This document shows, in pieces, positions 46,750-58,749 of a stretch of DNA of 64,000 bases. Position 1 is the first letter of the stretch; each line of letters starts with the position of its first letter. This stretch comes from Calliphora vicina (lineage: Eukaryota > Arthropoda > Insecta > Diptera > Calliphoridae). Where the stretch lies: positions 41,718,033 to 41,782,032 of the forward strand of contig NC_088780.1 of assembly GCF_958450345.1 (NCBI RefSeq), read 5' to 3'. The notes below the pieces were generated by a model. The model was given only the letters and a program-made list of their open reading frames with translations, made no database searches and had not been told where the DNA came from. Made by a program: the position numbers and the translations under genes.

Positions 46750-47298
46750 CCAGTTTTTGACTTGTTATTTAAATACGTATTTAGTTAATTTTAACTTAAA
46801 ATTAAGTTGTATTTAAATACAGTTTGAGTTTTTCAGTGCTACATAATTTGTCTTATTTAAATAAGATAAAAGTATGGTAGCACTACTAAATATCAAAAAT
46901 TTATCGATAGTTTTGCTTAAAACAGCTGTTCAACCAAAACAAAAATTGATACATTTTGCCCAATAAGAAATAAAAGTTTATTAAACAATAAAATTATTGG
47001 TAGGAAAATGCACAAAAGAAGCTCCAATTGCCCCGCATCGGAATTGTAGTTTTTGCAAGACGCTTTTTTTAGCAAGACGCTGTTGTTTGTTTTTTTTTTT
47101 TACTAGAATAGAGTGAAAAAAAACCAAACATCAAAAGTCAGCTGTCAAAAACATATGGTAGTTTATGAAACTTAAATAGAATTTAAATGACCAACGTCGG
47201 CCATTTAAGTATCATTTAAAAAAGCACTGAGAAACTCATTTTCGCATTTAAATAGAACTTAAATATAATTCATATTTAAATACGAAGTCAAAAACTGG
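46750..47298. mobile_element. 549-bp TIR element, CCAGTTTTTGACTT ends
   Basis: Left CCAGTTTTTGACTTGTTATT and right (inverse) CCAGTTTTTGACTTCGTATT. Inverted similarity continues to TTTTTCAGTGCT / AGCACTGAGAAA, about 95 bp in. Interior without a convincing frame; it contains a direct repeat GCAAGACGCT (about 47057, 47075). The target duplication is unclear. Confidence 0.65.
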
Positions 47299-49825
47299 CT
47301 CTTAGTCAGTTTAAATTATAAAAATACCGAAAACTATCACAATATTTCTTTAATCGAAATATATACACTATTTTATATCAGTGTACTCTTTCCTCATTCT
47401 CTTATCTTTTTATGGCTCATCAATTATGTATTAAAGACACTTCAAACAAAACTAAATATCATATAATATAAACATATATTTCTATAATCTTAAATATTTT
47501 AATGTGAGAGGCTCTGTGAATGACTCTGCCATAGAGATGTCAGACAGTCAATCCAAAACAACAAAAAAAAATAATAACAAATCACTCTCATAAAGTAGAC
47601 GTGTAGCATTTTAGTTTTTAAAGTCTGTGACCGCAAAAATATTTTTTTTTTAGAAAATCCTCAACAAAACTTGATGTTGACATGATTTTATTATGAACAG
47701 TTTTTTTTTTTTGTTTTGTTTTATATTATTAACGTATTTTTCCAAAATGTTTAAATTACATTATGTGGGTGGATGAGTAAAACAAATTAGACAAATTAAT
47801 GTTTTGCAAAAATGTGATAATGATAGAAAAAACAAATAAATATAAATTAGATATGCATTTTTTATGATGCTGACAGAAATGGTGCGGCATTTCTACAAAG
47901 TTTCAAATAGAAACTAAAAATAAAATCTCAAAATTACATGCTGCTTTCAAATAAATGTTGATAACGAAGCGACAGTCTCCTAGAACGACTGTCGCGAACT
48001 AGTGATTTTGCCTATCATTCTAGCTACGTGACTAGGTCCAAAGAAGTGAACGCATTTGGATTCACATTTCGGTTACATAAAGTCAGTTACCTTACATAAC
48101 TAGATATTTTAATATTTACGGGTGCTAATTGACCTCAAATATACAGTTAACAAGACACTTCCAACAGATAGTTCAATAATCAATTACTTATAAACAAAAC
48201 TTCCTCCGACAACTCTCCTTATAACTCTCTCATTATATATAAATAATATATAAATAGGGGTTATATGGGGGAGGATAAATTCTAGACCGTTCCTCACAAA
48301 AGTTAAAAAAGTTTTAAGTTCATACAATCCTTGTTTATGTTTAAGTCCATCATGATATTAATTACACTATGGCGGAATTTATGCCCACAGGGAAAGTTTA
48401 TATATGTCAAAAAAATTTACATAGTCCCGGCGTTTCGCTGGGTCAGGTCTAGGAATCGAGATATATCGATTTGAAGTTAGTAAGTATGGGAACTAATGTT
48501 CAAAATTCGGAAATTTTGTACAACTTTTTGAATTTTGGATCAGTCTAATATACAAATATCCTAAATTGCAAATTTAATTGGTTGTTATTTTGTATTTTCT
48601 TCCCATTTTAAACACAAATAAAATTCAATTCCAAAAACATTTTAATGTACAATAAATACGCACGTAACAATGTGTTGTTAGAAATTGTTTTCTAGAAATT
48701 ATAAATTATTTCTTCATGTATCTAGTTTATTACTTTGTTGTCCAAAACACAATTGTTTTTTATGCTCCTAATAATAATGTTTTATTTATCTGGGTACTGT
48801 TTGCCCAAACAAGCAAAAAAAATAAAAAATATACACAAAAATTGTTTATTAGTGCTCATTATTTTTTAGCTATGTTTCGTGGTTAGAAAAAAATAAATAT
48901 TTATAACAAACATGTTTTTAATTAATTAAAATGTCATAAAGCAAAAACGTGTGGAAAAAATATTAGATTTTTTTTAGTTAAAAAATAGCAGCTATACATT
49001 AGTCAAGACATAAACCCACAAAACAATATAATACTTTTGTTGGTGCTGCTGTTTTATTTGTTTTATTATTTTTATTAGCACATAAACTTTTAACTTGAAC
49101 ATATTGCCATATTGCTACCACAATTGAAATTGTTTGAAATTTAATTACATTTTGTTTGTTTTTTTATAATATTTTCAATTGCTCTCATAATGTTTTGTCA
49201 ATTAGTCGGTATACTTTTTTATTTAACTTTAATCATATCTGCAATTATGTTTATTTATAATTTTATGAATGTGGTTTTGAGCAAATTAATATCATATTCA
49301 TATTTTCATTGGTATGTTTATCCAATGACTGGGTAAGATGCAATATTATTAAGGGGGATTGTTATGAATAAACTGTATATGAACATTAAATCATAATTGA
49401 GATCATAATGGTTAATTAATAATACATACTTATTTAATAAGATTTAATTACGAAACAAATGAAATGACATAAATGCACTGAAACATTCATTTATGTGGAA
49501 ATTAATATTCGTTAAAATTTTATAAAATAATGATTTTTTTTATTGAATGTGCTTGATGCCATTTCATGTATTAATTCAAAATTTTAATTGCAAACAGAAT
49601 TTAAGAGATGAGATGTAATTTGTTTATGATTTATTGTTATACTTAGACTAAGTATATGAATCTATACACATTAGGGTAGCCCATGCTCTTAAGGTCTAAA
49701 ATTATACCCAGTCATCTAAAAACCAAACGCTGAAAATTTGTACGAAATCGAATAACGTTTGCATGTTGAACATTTTATTTGAAGTATCAAGTTTTGGGTA
49801 AAAGTAACAATATTTAAAAAAATAA
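47299..49825. other. AT-rich; hairpin at 47969-47995 and family B scrap at 48250-48400
   Basis: GCGACAGTC (47969-47977), a 9-nt loop, then GACTGTCGC (47987-47995), inside a G+C-richer 130 bp. 48250-48400 resembles the family B interior (GACCGTTCCTCACAAAAGTT). A short CTGGGTCAGG piece at 48420-48450 belongs to the CTGACCCGG repeat. Otherwise nothing. Confidence 0.45.
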
Positions 49826-50403
49826 AACAAGGAAGAGTATTATATTCGGCAGTGCCGAATATTGTACACCATCAATACGGAGGTTATTTCACGCATTAAC
49901 AATAAAATATTTTTCTGCTATTAAGATTATATGGGGGTCAATTATGGACCGATCCTCACAAAATTTGGTAGAAAGTTTTAGGTTCATATACAACTTGTTA
50001 TGTCCAATTTCATCACGATACTAGTTATTATAATACATTTATGAATGTTTAAGTAATTTTCTTGCATGTAAAATGTTACCGGATTTTCGCCATACTTTAC
50101 AGTATAATTTCAAAGTATTTAGAACTAATTTGTTCATCATTTTATCAGGATTGCCTTATATTCAACATATAGTGAAATCATGCGCCGATATTGTCCATTT
50201 TCAATACCAAACAAACATTATCAACCAGCTAGCTTCTTTCGTTTAGGACCATTTAGCATATGGACCGACATAGCGATATAGTCCTAGAATCTTATGAGGA
50301 CCCAGAGAATATATAAATTTATGAGTCTGCGATGAATATTTCGATGCGTTGCAAACGAAATGACAAAATCAATATACCTCCACCTTTTTTGACAGAGAGT
50401 ATA
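49826..50403 (+). repeat. Family B dispersed repeat
   Basis: AACAAGGAAGAGTATTATAT with TTCGGCAGTGCCGAA at the left, GGACCGATCCTCACAAAATT inside, and GCAAACGAAATGACAAAATC near the right end with ACCTCCACCTTTTTTGACAG. Confidence 0.6.
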
Positions 50404-50624
50404 AAAATAAAATGTAAAAAAATCCAATTAAAAATATTTTTTTTTTGTATTTCATTAACCCATAGATGCTTAAATACAAAGTATAAACATTTTATTTAAA
50501 ACAAAATTTCCATTTAGATTTTAATAAATGTAAATTTTATATTACGGGTTAGACTGAGGACCGATTTGAATTTTCCGAATTTCGTAGAAATTAAGTTTTT
50601 GGTCAAAAATGTATTAATTTCTTA

Positions 50625-50850
50625 ATGAGTAACAGTATTATATTCGGCTGTGCCGAATCTTATACTTATACCCACTATCAAAACTTTTATGGTTTTTTAG
50701 TTATTCTCAATAGAGGATCCTATGTAGGAACTATGGAGAATTATCGTGTGATTGTTACAAAATCCAGTATTTATGCCGGTTAGAGTGTTGTTCGGAAGTG
50801 GTCAATATATGGGAGCTATGATGAATTATGGTCGTGCAGTTCATAAGTGG
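50625..50850 (+). repeat. Family B dispersed repeat, truncated
   Basis: TATTCGGCTGTGCCGAATCT followed by TATACCCACTATCAAAAC and GGGAGCTATGATGAATTATG. It stops where mariner coding sequence begins. Confidence 0.55.
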
Positions 50851-51045
50851 TCATTTTGACACAGAAGGCAAAGATCGTCCAGGTCAGCCATAACAATTTG
50901 AAGGCCAAGAATTGCAGGCATTACTCCAAGAAGATTGTTGTAAAATTCAACAAGAACTTGTTAAATCAGCAATTTCAAAACGTATAAAGGGGAAATTGGC
51001 TACCATACGAATTGAAGCTGAGAGATCTTGAAAGACGATTTTGCG
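50845..51045 (+). pseudogene. mariner transposase N-terminal fragment
   Basis: The plus-strand frame reads HFDTEGKDRPGQP, stop, QFEGQELQALLQEDCCKIQQ, then ELVKSAISKRIKG and KLATIRIEAERS. It matches the paired DNA-binding domain of mariner transposases (family: KERPGRPKKFEDEELEALLDEDSCQTQEELAESLGVTQ-like order, here with the LGVTQ helix deleted). No catalytic domain follows. It is a different fragment from the mariner scrap at 6.9-7.2 kb. Confidence 0.75.
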
Positions 51046-51842
51046 ATGAAAAAGGGTTAATTCATGTTATATTTTTCATAGGTTTCATCAAAATCGGCTC
51101 AAAAATATATGTATTACATTTAGCTATCTTTCCATGAGAAATTCAAAATATTGACCATCACAATTTAAGGGTTAGCGTTTTCGATTTTAGTAAAACTTTC
51201 AGACTATATTTAAAATTACCTGGGCTATAATATTCTGAAGAGGCTTTACTTAAAAATCATAACAGTAAGTAATTGGGCTCATTCGACAAAATATGGCCAA
51301 AATAATTTTTTTTCTCGAAAATCACAAAATTTAAGTCGCAGGTACGGAAAAAATATAGGAGATATTTTCATATTTTTATTCCGTATTATATTCTCAATAA
51401 ATCCCATTATGATGAAATTTGTTTAACTAAATTTTTAAAAAATTGAAAGTGAAGTTTTGAAACCGTCGTTAAAAATAAATGTTGTTGGTCATACCTTATA
51501 ATAGATCATACCACCGAAGCCAAAAACTCATATGCAAGTAAATTTGGATTTATGCTAAGTAAAAATGAGGTTTTATTTTAATATTTGCCAAAATATGTTA
51601 ATTTTGTTCTTACATTTCTTGTTCTAATTGTTTAAAGTATTTTTAATAACTTTAAAATATTTTATTCAATTTCTGTTCTTTATATTTATTAGAACGAGTG
51701 TTACGTACACATTTCTATTCTTTTAAATTAAATTCCAAAAGTAATTTTTTAATGGCAACATTTTTACAAAAAATTAAAAAATTACATTTTTTCCCCTTGT
51801 AAATCACATAACTTCAGAGCACTTGCGACACGGCAAGTCTTA

Positions 51843-53211
51843 GGTTAGGTTAAGTTATAAAGGCAGCTAGTTACCAACCAGCTCACTTGGGTCCATTAAA
51901 TTGGTCCCATTGTGTTACCCTAAGGATCATGCTCAGGGCCTCAAGAGGTCCTTCACATGTCAGAAATGGGTTCAATGCCGAACCAACCTGACGCACGAAT
52001 GAACGAATCCAACCTCCTGACATCCAGAGTAGATAGATCCGCTAGAAATGGACTACCTATTGTCGCAGTCCGCACCCCTGCTAGGGCAGGACAAAGACAG
52101 AGGAGATGTTCAATCGTCTCATCCTCATCTTCATCATGGCAACTCCTACAGAAGTCATTGTATGGATTATTCAATCTCCTAGCATGCGCACCTATCAAGC
52201 AATGCCCGGTGAGCACTGATATCGGAGCTCGTAGCCTAGCCCGAGGTAGCCCCGTGAGGGACATTGACCTATGATGGTCAAATACGGGCCAAGTGAGTCT
52301 CGATATCGAGCAGTTTGTCAAATTAGACCATCTGAGCTGAGCAGACTCAAATAATTTACGCTGTATGGTTGACTTACAGCAAGATAGCGGTAAACCGACC
52401 AAGTGATCGATCTCGTCAATATGTAGACGTGAGCCTCTTTTGGCCAGTTCATCCGCAATAGCATTGCCGGGTACACCAGAGTGACCAGGCACCCAGAATA
52501 ACTCCAGGTTAGAATATCTCGCCATCTCATTAAGAGATACCCGGCATTCATGTACCAATCTGGATGTCGAGTAGACGCCAGATAGGGATTTGATAGCAGG
52601 CTTACTGTCGGTACATATTCGGATATTCACACCAAACACCCTATAGTACTTCATCCAGTGTACCGCCCTTTTGATCGCTGAAATCTCAACTTGAATTACA
52701 CTACATTGATCATGTAGCCTGAAATACACCCTCTTCTGAAGATGGGGAATATAAAAGCCTCCACCCACCCCATCCGCAGACTTAGAGCCATCTGTGTATA
52801 TGAAAAGCGTGTCCATAGAGAAAGGAGACTCGCCCGCCAATGACACAGAGAAGCGCCTGTCAATAAAAGGTAAGGGAGTGCAGTAATCAATATTAACAGG
52901 GAGATAAGATATACTACCCAAAATAGACGCATGACCAGTACATCTGGTCTTCCATGCTCCAACAGTACTTAACCTAACCGCCGAATGTATGGCCAATTGT
53001 TTGGCCATTAGATCAGCCGATAGCCAGTGCATCATTACAAACAGAGCACGAGACGGTGTACTGCGCAGCGAACCCTTAATCATTAGTGCAGATATTCGCA
53101 GGATTCTCTCAATTATCCAAGCGAATGTAAAGCAGTCTCAACAGATCTGCCCTTCATGTAGGCATGTTGAGACAAGGATAGTCGGTTCGGGTTAATCAAT
53201 GAACGAAGGTG
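51843..53211 (-). mobile_element. Non-LTR retrotransposon, 5'-truncated and internally deleted
   Basis: A 14-bp direct repeat CACGGCAAGTCTTA flanks the unit (51829-51842 and 53212-53225), the target-site duplication of a target-primed insertion. At the 5' side (53165-53110) an RT fingers piece QHAYMKGRSVETALHSLG is readable. It then jumps by deletion and frameshift into the post-RT region of the 51953-53083 frame, so the AFDxxxH and YADD palm is missing. The 3' end is a 110-bp UTR finishing TTATAACTTAACCTAACCTA. G+C is far above the surroundings. Confidence 0.85.
51953..53083 (-). CDS. Non-LTR retrotransposon ORF2 C-terminal part: thumb remnant, RNase H, CCHC-like end
   Basis: The 376-residue open frame is the only long one in the window. 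Residues 1-45 (KGSLRSTPSRALFVM) are the end of the RT region. Residues 92-220 form a complete RNase H domain with the expected acidic set: D98 in FIYTDGSK, E133 in QVEISAI, D159 in CTDSKPA, and H201/D211 in WVPGHSGVPGNAIADELA. Residues 286-335 carry SVLTGHCLIGAH and a CRSC-x10-H-x4-C cluster (C312, C315, H326, C331), typical of I/R1/Jockey-group ORF2 C-termini. An RNase H domain points to an I/Loa-type clade. The frame lacks endonuclease and RT palm, so it cannot move itself, yet it has no stop: a recent insertion. The ATG at 53083 is incidental. Confidence 0.85.
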   Translation of the reverse strand: MIKGSLRSTPSRALFVMMHWLSADLMAKQLAIHSAVRLSTVGAWKTRCTGHASILGSISYLPVNIDYCTPLPFIDRRFSVSLAGESPFSMDTLFIYTDGSKSADGVGGGFYIPHLQKRVYFRLHDQCSVIQVEISAIKRAVHWMKYYRVFGVNIRICTDSKPAIKSLSGVYSTSRLVHECRVSLNEMARYSNLELFWVPGHSGVPGNAIADELAKRGSRLHIDEIDHLVGLPLSCCKSTIQRKLFESAQLRWSNLTNCSISRLTWPVFDHHRSMSLTGLPRARLRAPISVLTGHCLIGAHARRLNNPYNDFCRSCHDEDEDETIEHLLCLCPALAGVRTATIGSPFLADLSTLDVRRLDSFIRASGWFGIEPISDM

Positions 53212-53225
53212 CACGGCAAGTCTTA

Positions 53226-53499
53226 ACCCCAACCGATTTACATTAACTTCACCGAATGGCAAAAATTCAACTTTTTTAAGTGCCAACCTAATGTTCCATA
53301 TACGAACTCACAAATTTTCTCAAATTTTTATGACTTCTTTATATTTTTTTTTGTAGTAAAACAGCGGATTCTTTCCCTTTACCGCAAATTTTAAATATGG
53401 ATTCGAGCCAGCTTGATTTATTGATTAAAAAAACTGTTTGTGTTTTTTGGATTAAAAAAATAATTCACTGCGTTTTGTAGGTGAACGCAAAAGTAATAC
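53226..53499. other. AT-rich flank of the retrotransposon
   Basis: Nothing recognised. Confidence 0.4.
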
Positions 53500-53902
53500 A
53501 ATTTTTGTAAATAACTTGTCCTATGTCATATTCGTCTATGCTAGAGACATGGACCCTAATGTCCTTTTTTAAAGGTCTTTTTTTTTTTTGATTTTCTTGA
53601 AAAAGGGTCAAATTGACCTCTAAAGAGTGGAAATAGAGGGTTAAGATCTTCCATAAAAATGATCCCCGAAAAATTGCACGATATAACTCTGACAATAAGA
53701 ATCTCTCAGACATTAACATTTTCTTCAGTTAGTATAATGCTCCCTTCGTTCAAAAAATTAAAACTTTCATCCACTGTAAAAAAAAATCAGACCTGCTGGA
53801 CTACAATTTTATTCTACAAAAATGATCTACTCAACATGCCCTTTCAGAATTAGAGGGTCGCTATTCTGTTCCAATCAAAAAGTCTCAATTTGTTGGAAAG
53901 TG
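53500..53902 (-). mobile_element. Partial copy of the CACTGTCCAAC TIR element
   Basis: It ends CAATTTGTTGGAAAGTG, the inverse of the 17519 end, preceded by GACCCTCTAATTCTG-type and AGTCTCAATTTG blocks found at 17520-17600 inverted. GACCTCTAAAGAG and ATAACTCTGACAATAAGAAT match 19550-19620. The left TIR was not found, so this copy is truncated. Confidence 0.6.
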
Positions 53903-56520
53903 AAATTTCTTAAACGTGTATTTTGAAGTCTCTCAACGGGAGCTAGGTTCTGATTTTAGACCCATAGTTTATTGGGGAAATTTTCATAGAATTTTTCGTA
54001 GATTACGTTTTTGTTATACGCCTGTTGACCAAAAAAATTTACCCACCCCAATATATATGCTATATTTTATTAATTTATCTTTTAGTGGATCAGGAAATCT
54101 AAATCATCGTAAATATTACTCATACGTCTTAGTTTTCTAATAAAGAAAATTAATGTCCAAATTAATGTTAATGAGGCAGTTTTGGGGGTGTGCTGACTAA
54201 CGTTTTAGAAAAATGTAATAAAAAATTAAAAGAAAATAAAAAGTTTTAAAGTGTTTTTCAGAAGTGCGCCTTTTGAAGCAAAGGTTATTTCTGGAACATA
54301 AATATCAAATGTTCTAAACTTAATTTTGAGGTGGAGACAGGAAAAGAGATTTTGTTAATAAGAAGCCGAACCGATCTAATATGAATGAAAATAGCATTAA
54401 CAGATTTTGCTCCCATTTAAGACCTACTGCCGATACACGTATAAACTCACACAGTTATTTTTTTCTTGTGTTATTTTCGAATTTAAGATTCACTAATTCT
54501 CTAATTTTATCTTGAGTTACACCCCTAAGTTTAAAATGCCATCAGAAAGGCAACTAAGATACGTTAGAAATTTGTGAACTTCAACATATTTTATACAAAT
54601 AAACACTTTTAGGTTTGTTATTATAAGAAATATCCAAAATATATTCTTGATTTTTATCTGTGATTTAATACTTTCCCGTTTAATCCAGCCATTTCTGACC
54701 CGACACAACAATAAATGCTTATAATTTTATTGTATGGTTTATTGGCAAAACATGATATTTGTTTAATTAATCAGATGTGTTAAATAAATATTTATTTTAC
54801 TGTTATTTTACGTAAATTTAACATATAAGTGACTTTCGTATATTTATCTACAAATAGTTGCACACTGCTTGATATACAAATAGACAACAAACCGAATTAG
54901 TTGCTGCTGTTTGTGTTGTTTTTAACTGACAAATATTAGCTAACTAACAATTTATTTTCAACAAGTATTTGATTTGTTTAAACAACAATTTACAATTAAA
55001 TTAAATATGTTGTCTGATGTTGTCAAAAATCTATTTCATTAAACAACATCCCAAGCATTTGGCACAACATGAAAAGGAAAACATTTTTGTAACCGCAAGA
55101 TAATCAAATTCAATTTTATAATGATTTATGGTTAAACGATTGATACTGAGGCTGACCAAATTGAACTTTGGCCAAAATTAAATATTTTCGAGTATTTTGC
55201 ATTTGAAATCGTAAAATGTTATTTTTAGTAGATAATGACTAGTTAGAGTAATTAAGTAGAAACTTAATGGTGTTTTTATTGCTTTATATATAATTACAAA
55301 CAATAGTAAAGTACAATAATCGAATATTTGTATAGGTGAGAATTTAGAATTTTGTTTAAATTGTAATACGAGTATATACTTCTTATCGCTATCATGGAAT
55401 GTAATAGTTGATTCGAAAATGGCATACTATATAATCCACATTGAAATCTATAGTTTTACAGGAGATATTCTGATGTTTCCAAAGAAAAAAAATCAAACTT
55501 TTGAGATTCTAAAGTGAGAGCAAAAATCTCGGCCAAAGCTTTATAAATGGTTTGGGAAGATATTCAATTATACCATTGAGAGGGCAATTGGTAAATAACA
55601 TAAAGTCATAGCAGTTTTATGAAGATGTTTATGATATTATACTTTATACACATATCGCTCATTTGCTGCAACAACGTCATAATTCCGAAAGCCGTTTCCA
55701 GAAAAACGGCTTTGAATGTTTTATGACATTTTACTATTTCTTAAATAAATCATGCGATTTCAGAAAAAAACCTGATTTAGATAGTGGATGTTAATATCTT
55801 TCTAATTTATATTTAACCCTAATTTGTACTTGTCAAATATACGAGAAACCATGAATTTTAATTTTGATGTTTACAACAACAAACACTCTCAAACAAAAAA
55901 TAACTGACATTAATAAAAATTGATAGAACTGTATGAAAGACTAAAGAACTGTGCATATTTTGTGTTATTCAGTTCAAAAAACAAGGATTTTGAGTTATGA
56001 CAGTGTTGTAGCAAATGTGCGATATGTATATTATAGTACCCTACCGACAAAGTTAAAGTGATCGTTTAGACGAAGAAAATTATTTTGGCGCCATCACACC
56101 TATACGGCTACACGATCACCGTTGCCGCCGTAGCTAACTTAAGCGACATTGAACAGATCTAGTGCTGTCAATAAGAAATATGATACAAATGAGATCTTAA
56201 ACATATTTTATTTAACAAAAAAGAACACAAAAGTACAAATATTATAAACGCATCAACAATTAAGAGCTTTTTTGATTTGTTTTTATATTTTTACGGTATA
56301 TACATAAGTATATTTAGTAAATTCTGAAAAAAGGAGATATTTTCCAAATTTATCTAATATTTCATTTAAAACATTAATCGATTATTGAGTGAACCAATAC
56401 TTTATTTAGCTAAATTCAAAAATATTTTTTGAAAATTCCGGCAATTGCACTGCACCGCCACATCATTAACCGCCATAGCCACATTTTCAAATAAGTAAAA
56501 TAACGGTCCTGGTATCAATA
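53903..56520. other. AT-rich; small hairpin, no gene
   Basis: A perfect hairpin AAAGCCGTTT-ccagaa-AAACGGCTTT lies at 55688-55713. A G+C-richer patch at 56085-56165 (CACGATCACCGTTGCCGCCG) and 56449-56490 has no readable protein. No other structure recognised. Confidence 0.4.
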
Positions 56521-56524
56521 TTTT

Positions 56525-56740
56525 TATTGAAAGCTTTCGATACCGTCAACCATGCCACCCTCTTCGAGGACATATTCCAGTACAACCTGAATAGATGCCA
56601 CGAGATGACGAGTTTAGAGACAGATCGAAAGACCGTTTAGGGCAGTGTCCCGTCACTTATATTGTTTAGTTTTGTGTGAACGTCATTTCGCACGCGGACT
56701 AATGCCAGATTATGGCGACGGGTATCTTAAACATAAATTG
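56525..56740 (+). pseudogene. Non-LTR reverse transcriptase scrap
   Basis: The plus strand reads KAFDTVNHATLFEDIFQYNL and NRCHEMTSLETDRKTV with a stop, then in another frame FCVNVISHAD and CQIMATGI. KAFDTVNHATL is the conserved RT motif carrying the first catalytic Asp. The later block corresponds to the YADD-type segment, here degraded to SHAD-stop. Several frameshifts; no other domain adjacent. Confidence 0.65.
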
Positions 56741-56841
56741 GAACTGTTTCACATTATTGAATTATACAAAAAATATATGTTAAAAATTGAGTACTGGAAG
56801 TAATAATCTACAGCACGAGAAATATCCATTTACAAGATTAA

Positions 56842-58336
56842 CAAGTAAGAAAGTATAGTCAGTCAAGCCCGACCATATGATACCCACCTATCTAATTGTG
56901 GACCAATCGCTATAAAATTAGATGACATGACTTCAGTATATACCCAATAAGCACTCAAAAATTTAATTTCAAGTGTTGGAAATTAAATTTGAATTCAATT
57001 TGAATTCCAGTCCATTTTTCAAGTCAAACATTATTTTTGAAATACATATTTCATATTCTTTTTTGTCAAACAAATAACAAAAATTCATCAAATTAAAAAA
57101 ATTATTAAGAAACAATTGAAAATAGATTAAACAATTTTTCTATCACATCAAACATCAATAAGTAAAATGCGAATCCATCGCCAATTTCCCAAAAATTAAA
57201 TTCAGTAGATGAAACTGTTAAATATTTTGTTTTAGATTCCCAGAGGAAATCGAAAGTAATAAAACTTCAGAATGCATCTCCAAGATCTTACAATGAGCTG
57301 ATTGTTTTTAATTGATTTGTATTTTAATAATATATAAAACATGTTTTTTTTTGCAAAATAAATAGAATCCAAAAAAATTTGAGATTAATTAATTAGTAAA
57401 ATAAATAAATCAAAGCTTGAATCCGATTATTTTTTCGACTTGAATTAAACAATAATTATATTATTGAATTAAACTGTATTTTAAAGCTTGAATTCAAGTA
57501 TTATTCCTACTTGAATTGAATTTTAATTCAAGACTTGAACTCAACTGTATAAACACTGGAATGTTCGACTTGAATTCCAGTTTCCTTTTCACTGGAGAAT
57601 GCTATTGAATTAAAGCGTACTACAAGTGTATTTCAACCCTTGAAATGTGAATGTATGACTGGAATTAAACTTGTTTTACACTTGAATTCCAGCGAAAATG
57701 CTTATTGGGTATAAAACATACTTGTGTTGAATTTTATTTGAATACCAACTTAATTACGAAATCTATTTTCATTAAAATGATTTTCGGTAGTGGGCTTTAT
57801 ATGGGAGCCATGACTAATTATGCACCGATCGTTATATAATTTAGTGACATGACTTTTGTATAGATACATTATTTGCATTGAATTTTATTTGAATACCGAA
57901 ATTTTTAAGAGAATTATGCTAGTTATAGCGATTCTCGGAAGTTAGTCTATATGGCAGCTATGAATAATTGTGGACTGATGATCACAAAACTTGGTGAGGC
58001 GAGTTCGACTTATATAAAACTTATTTCTGCTGAATTTGGTTCGAATATCTATATAACTTGGAGACTTATGAGAATTTAACTATTTTCAGATAGGGCAATC
58101 GTATGGGGCCTAGGAGAAATAATGGACCGATTCTAACCAAATTCGTCCTTGGGGCAATAGAAGAGCCTGTGGTTTGATTACAAGGTTTACATGGACGGAC
58201 AGACGGACGGACATCGCTAAATCGATGAGCAGATTGGAATAGTTTAAGGTGGGTGTTGGGACAATATTTTGGTATGTTACAAACATCAGTACTAACCCAA
58301 TATACGCTCCCCATTATGGTGGTGTAGTGTATAAAA
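56842..58336 (+). repeat. Family A dispersed repeat, split by a MITE
   Basis: The left end AACAAGTAAGAAAGTATAGT (56842-56942) resumes at 57710. The interior has the duplicated ATATGGGAGCCATGACTAAT block, GGTTTACATGGACGGACAGA with the GGAC microsatellite (58193-58213), and the right end CCCCATTATGGTGGTGTAGT. Without the insert it would be about 730 bp, the family's usual length. Confidence 0.7.
56943..57709. mobile_element. 767-bp MITE, CCCAATAAGCA ends, TATA duplication
   Basis: CCCAATAAGCA at the left and its exact inverse TGCTTATTGGG at the right. TATA flanks both sides (56939-56942, 57710-57713), which could also be a TA duplication with two more TIR bases. The interior is full of TTGAATTCAAG-like inverted motifs. 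It interrupts a family A repeat and so is younger than it. Confidence 0.8.
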
Positions 58337-58749
58337 ACTCAAGGAGCGGTCTAAGAGGTACAGGAAGTCTCGAATTTACTTTGATTCTCAGCTAATATTA
58401 ATCGAAAAATAACAAGAAATCTCAAATTCTTTCCGCTGAGAATTATGCTTATGATTTGTGGGTTTTTACATTTTTTTTTGGGGTGCACCCGGGTGATTTG
58501 AAATCAAAATTGTACCAAAATAATGAAATGAAATATTCTTTCTATTCTGTGTGATGCCGATATGTCTTGCATAATAACGATTTTCAAATTTGTCAACCTA
58601 TGGCCGGATGAAAATATTCACTGCTCTGTGATATGTCGGTTTCATCTGTTTTATTTCGTAGCCATTAAAGCTGGCCTGAAGGATTTTCTCCTGTGGAGTA
58701 TGTCGAACTCAGGATTTAAAATTTTTAATGATTATATGTTTTAATAATG

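Noticed and set aside
52700..53000. Retrovirus or endogenous viral gene as source of the RNase H
   Set aside because: The LTGH and CCHC-like C-terminus, the TTAACCTAACCTAA-type 3' end and the 14-bp target duplication fit a non-LTR retrotransposon; no LTRs or gag/env features.
51957..53195. Plus-strand and alternative-frame ORFs across the retrotransposon
   Set aside because: Shadows of the minus-strand RNase H frame, which has all catalytic residues.
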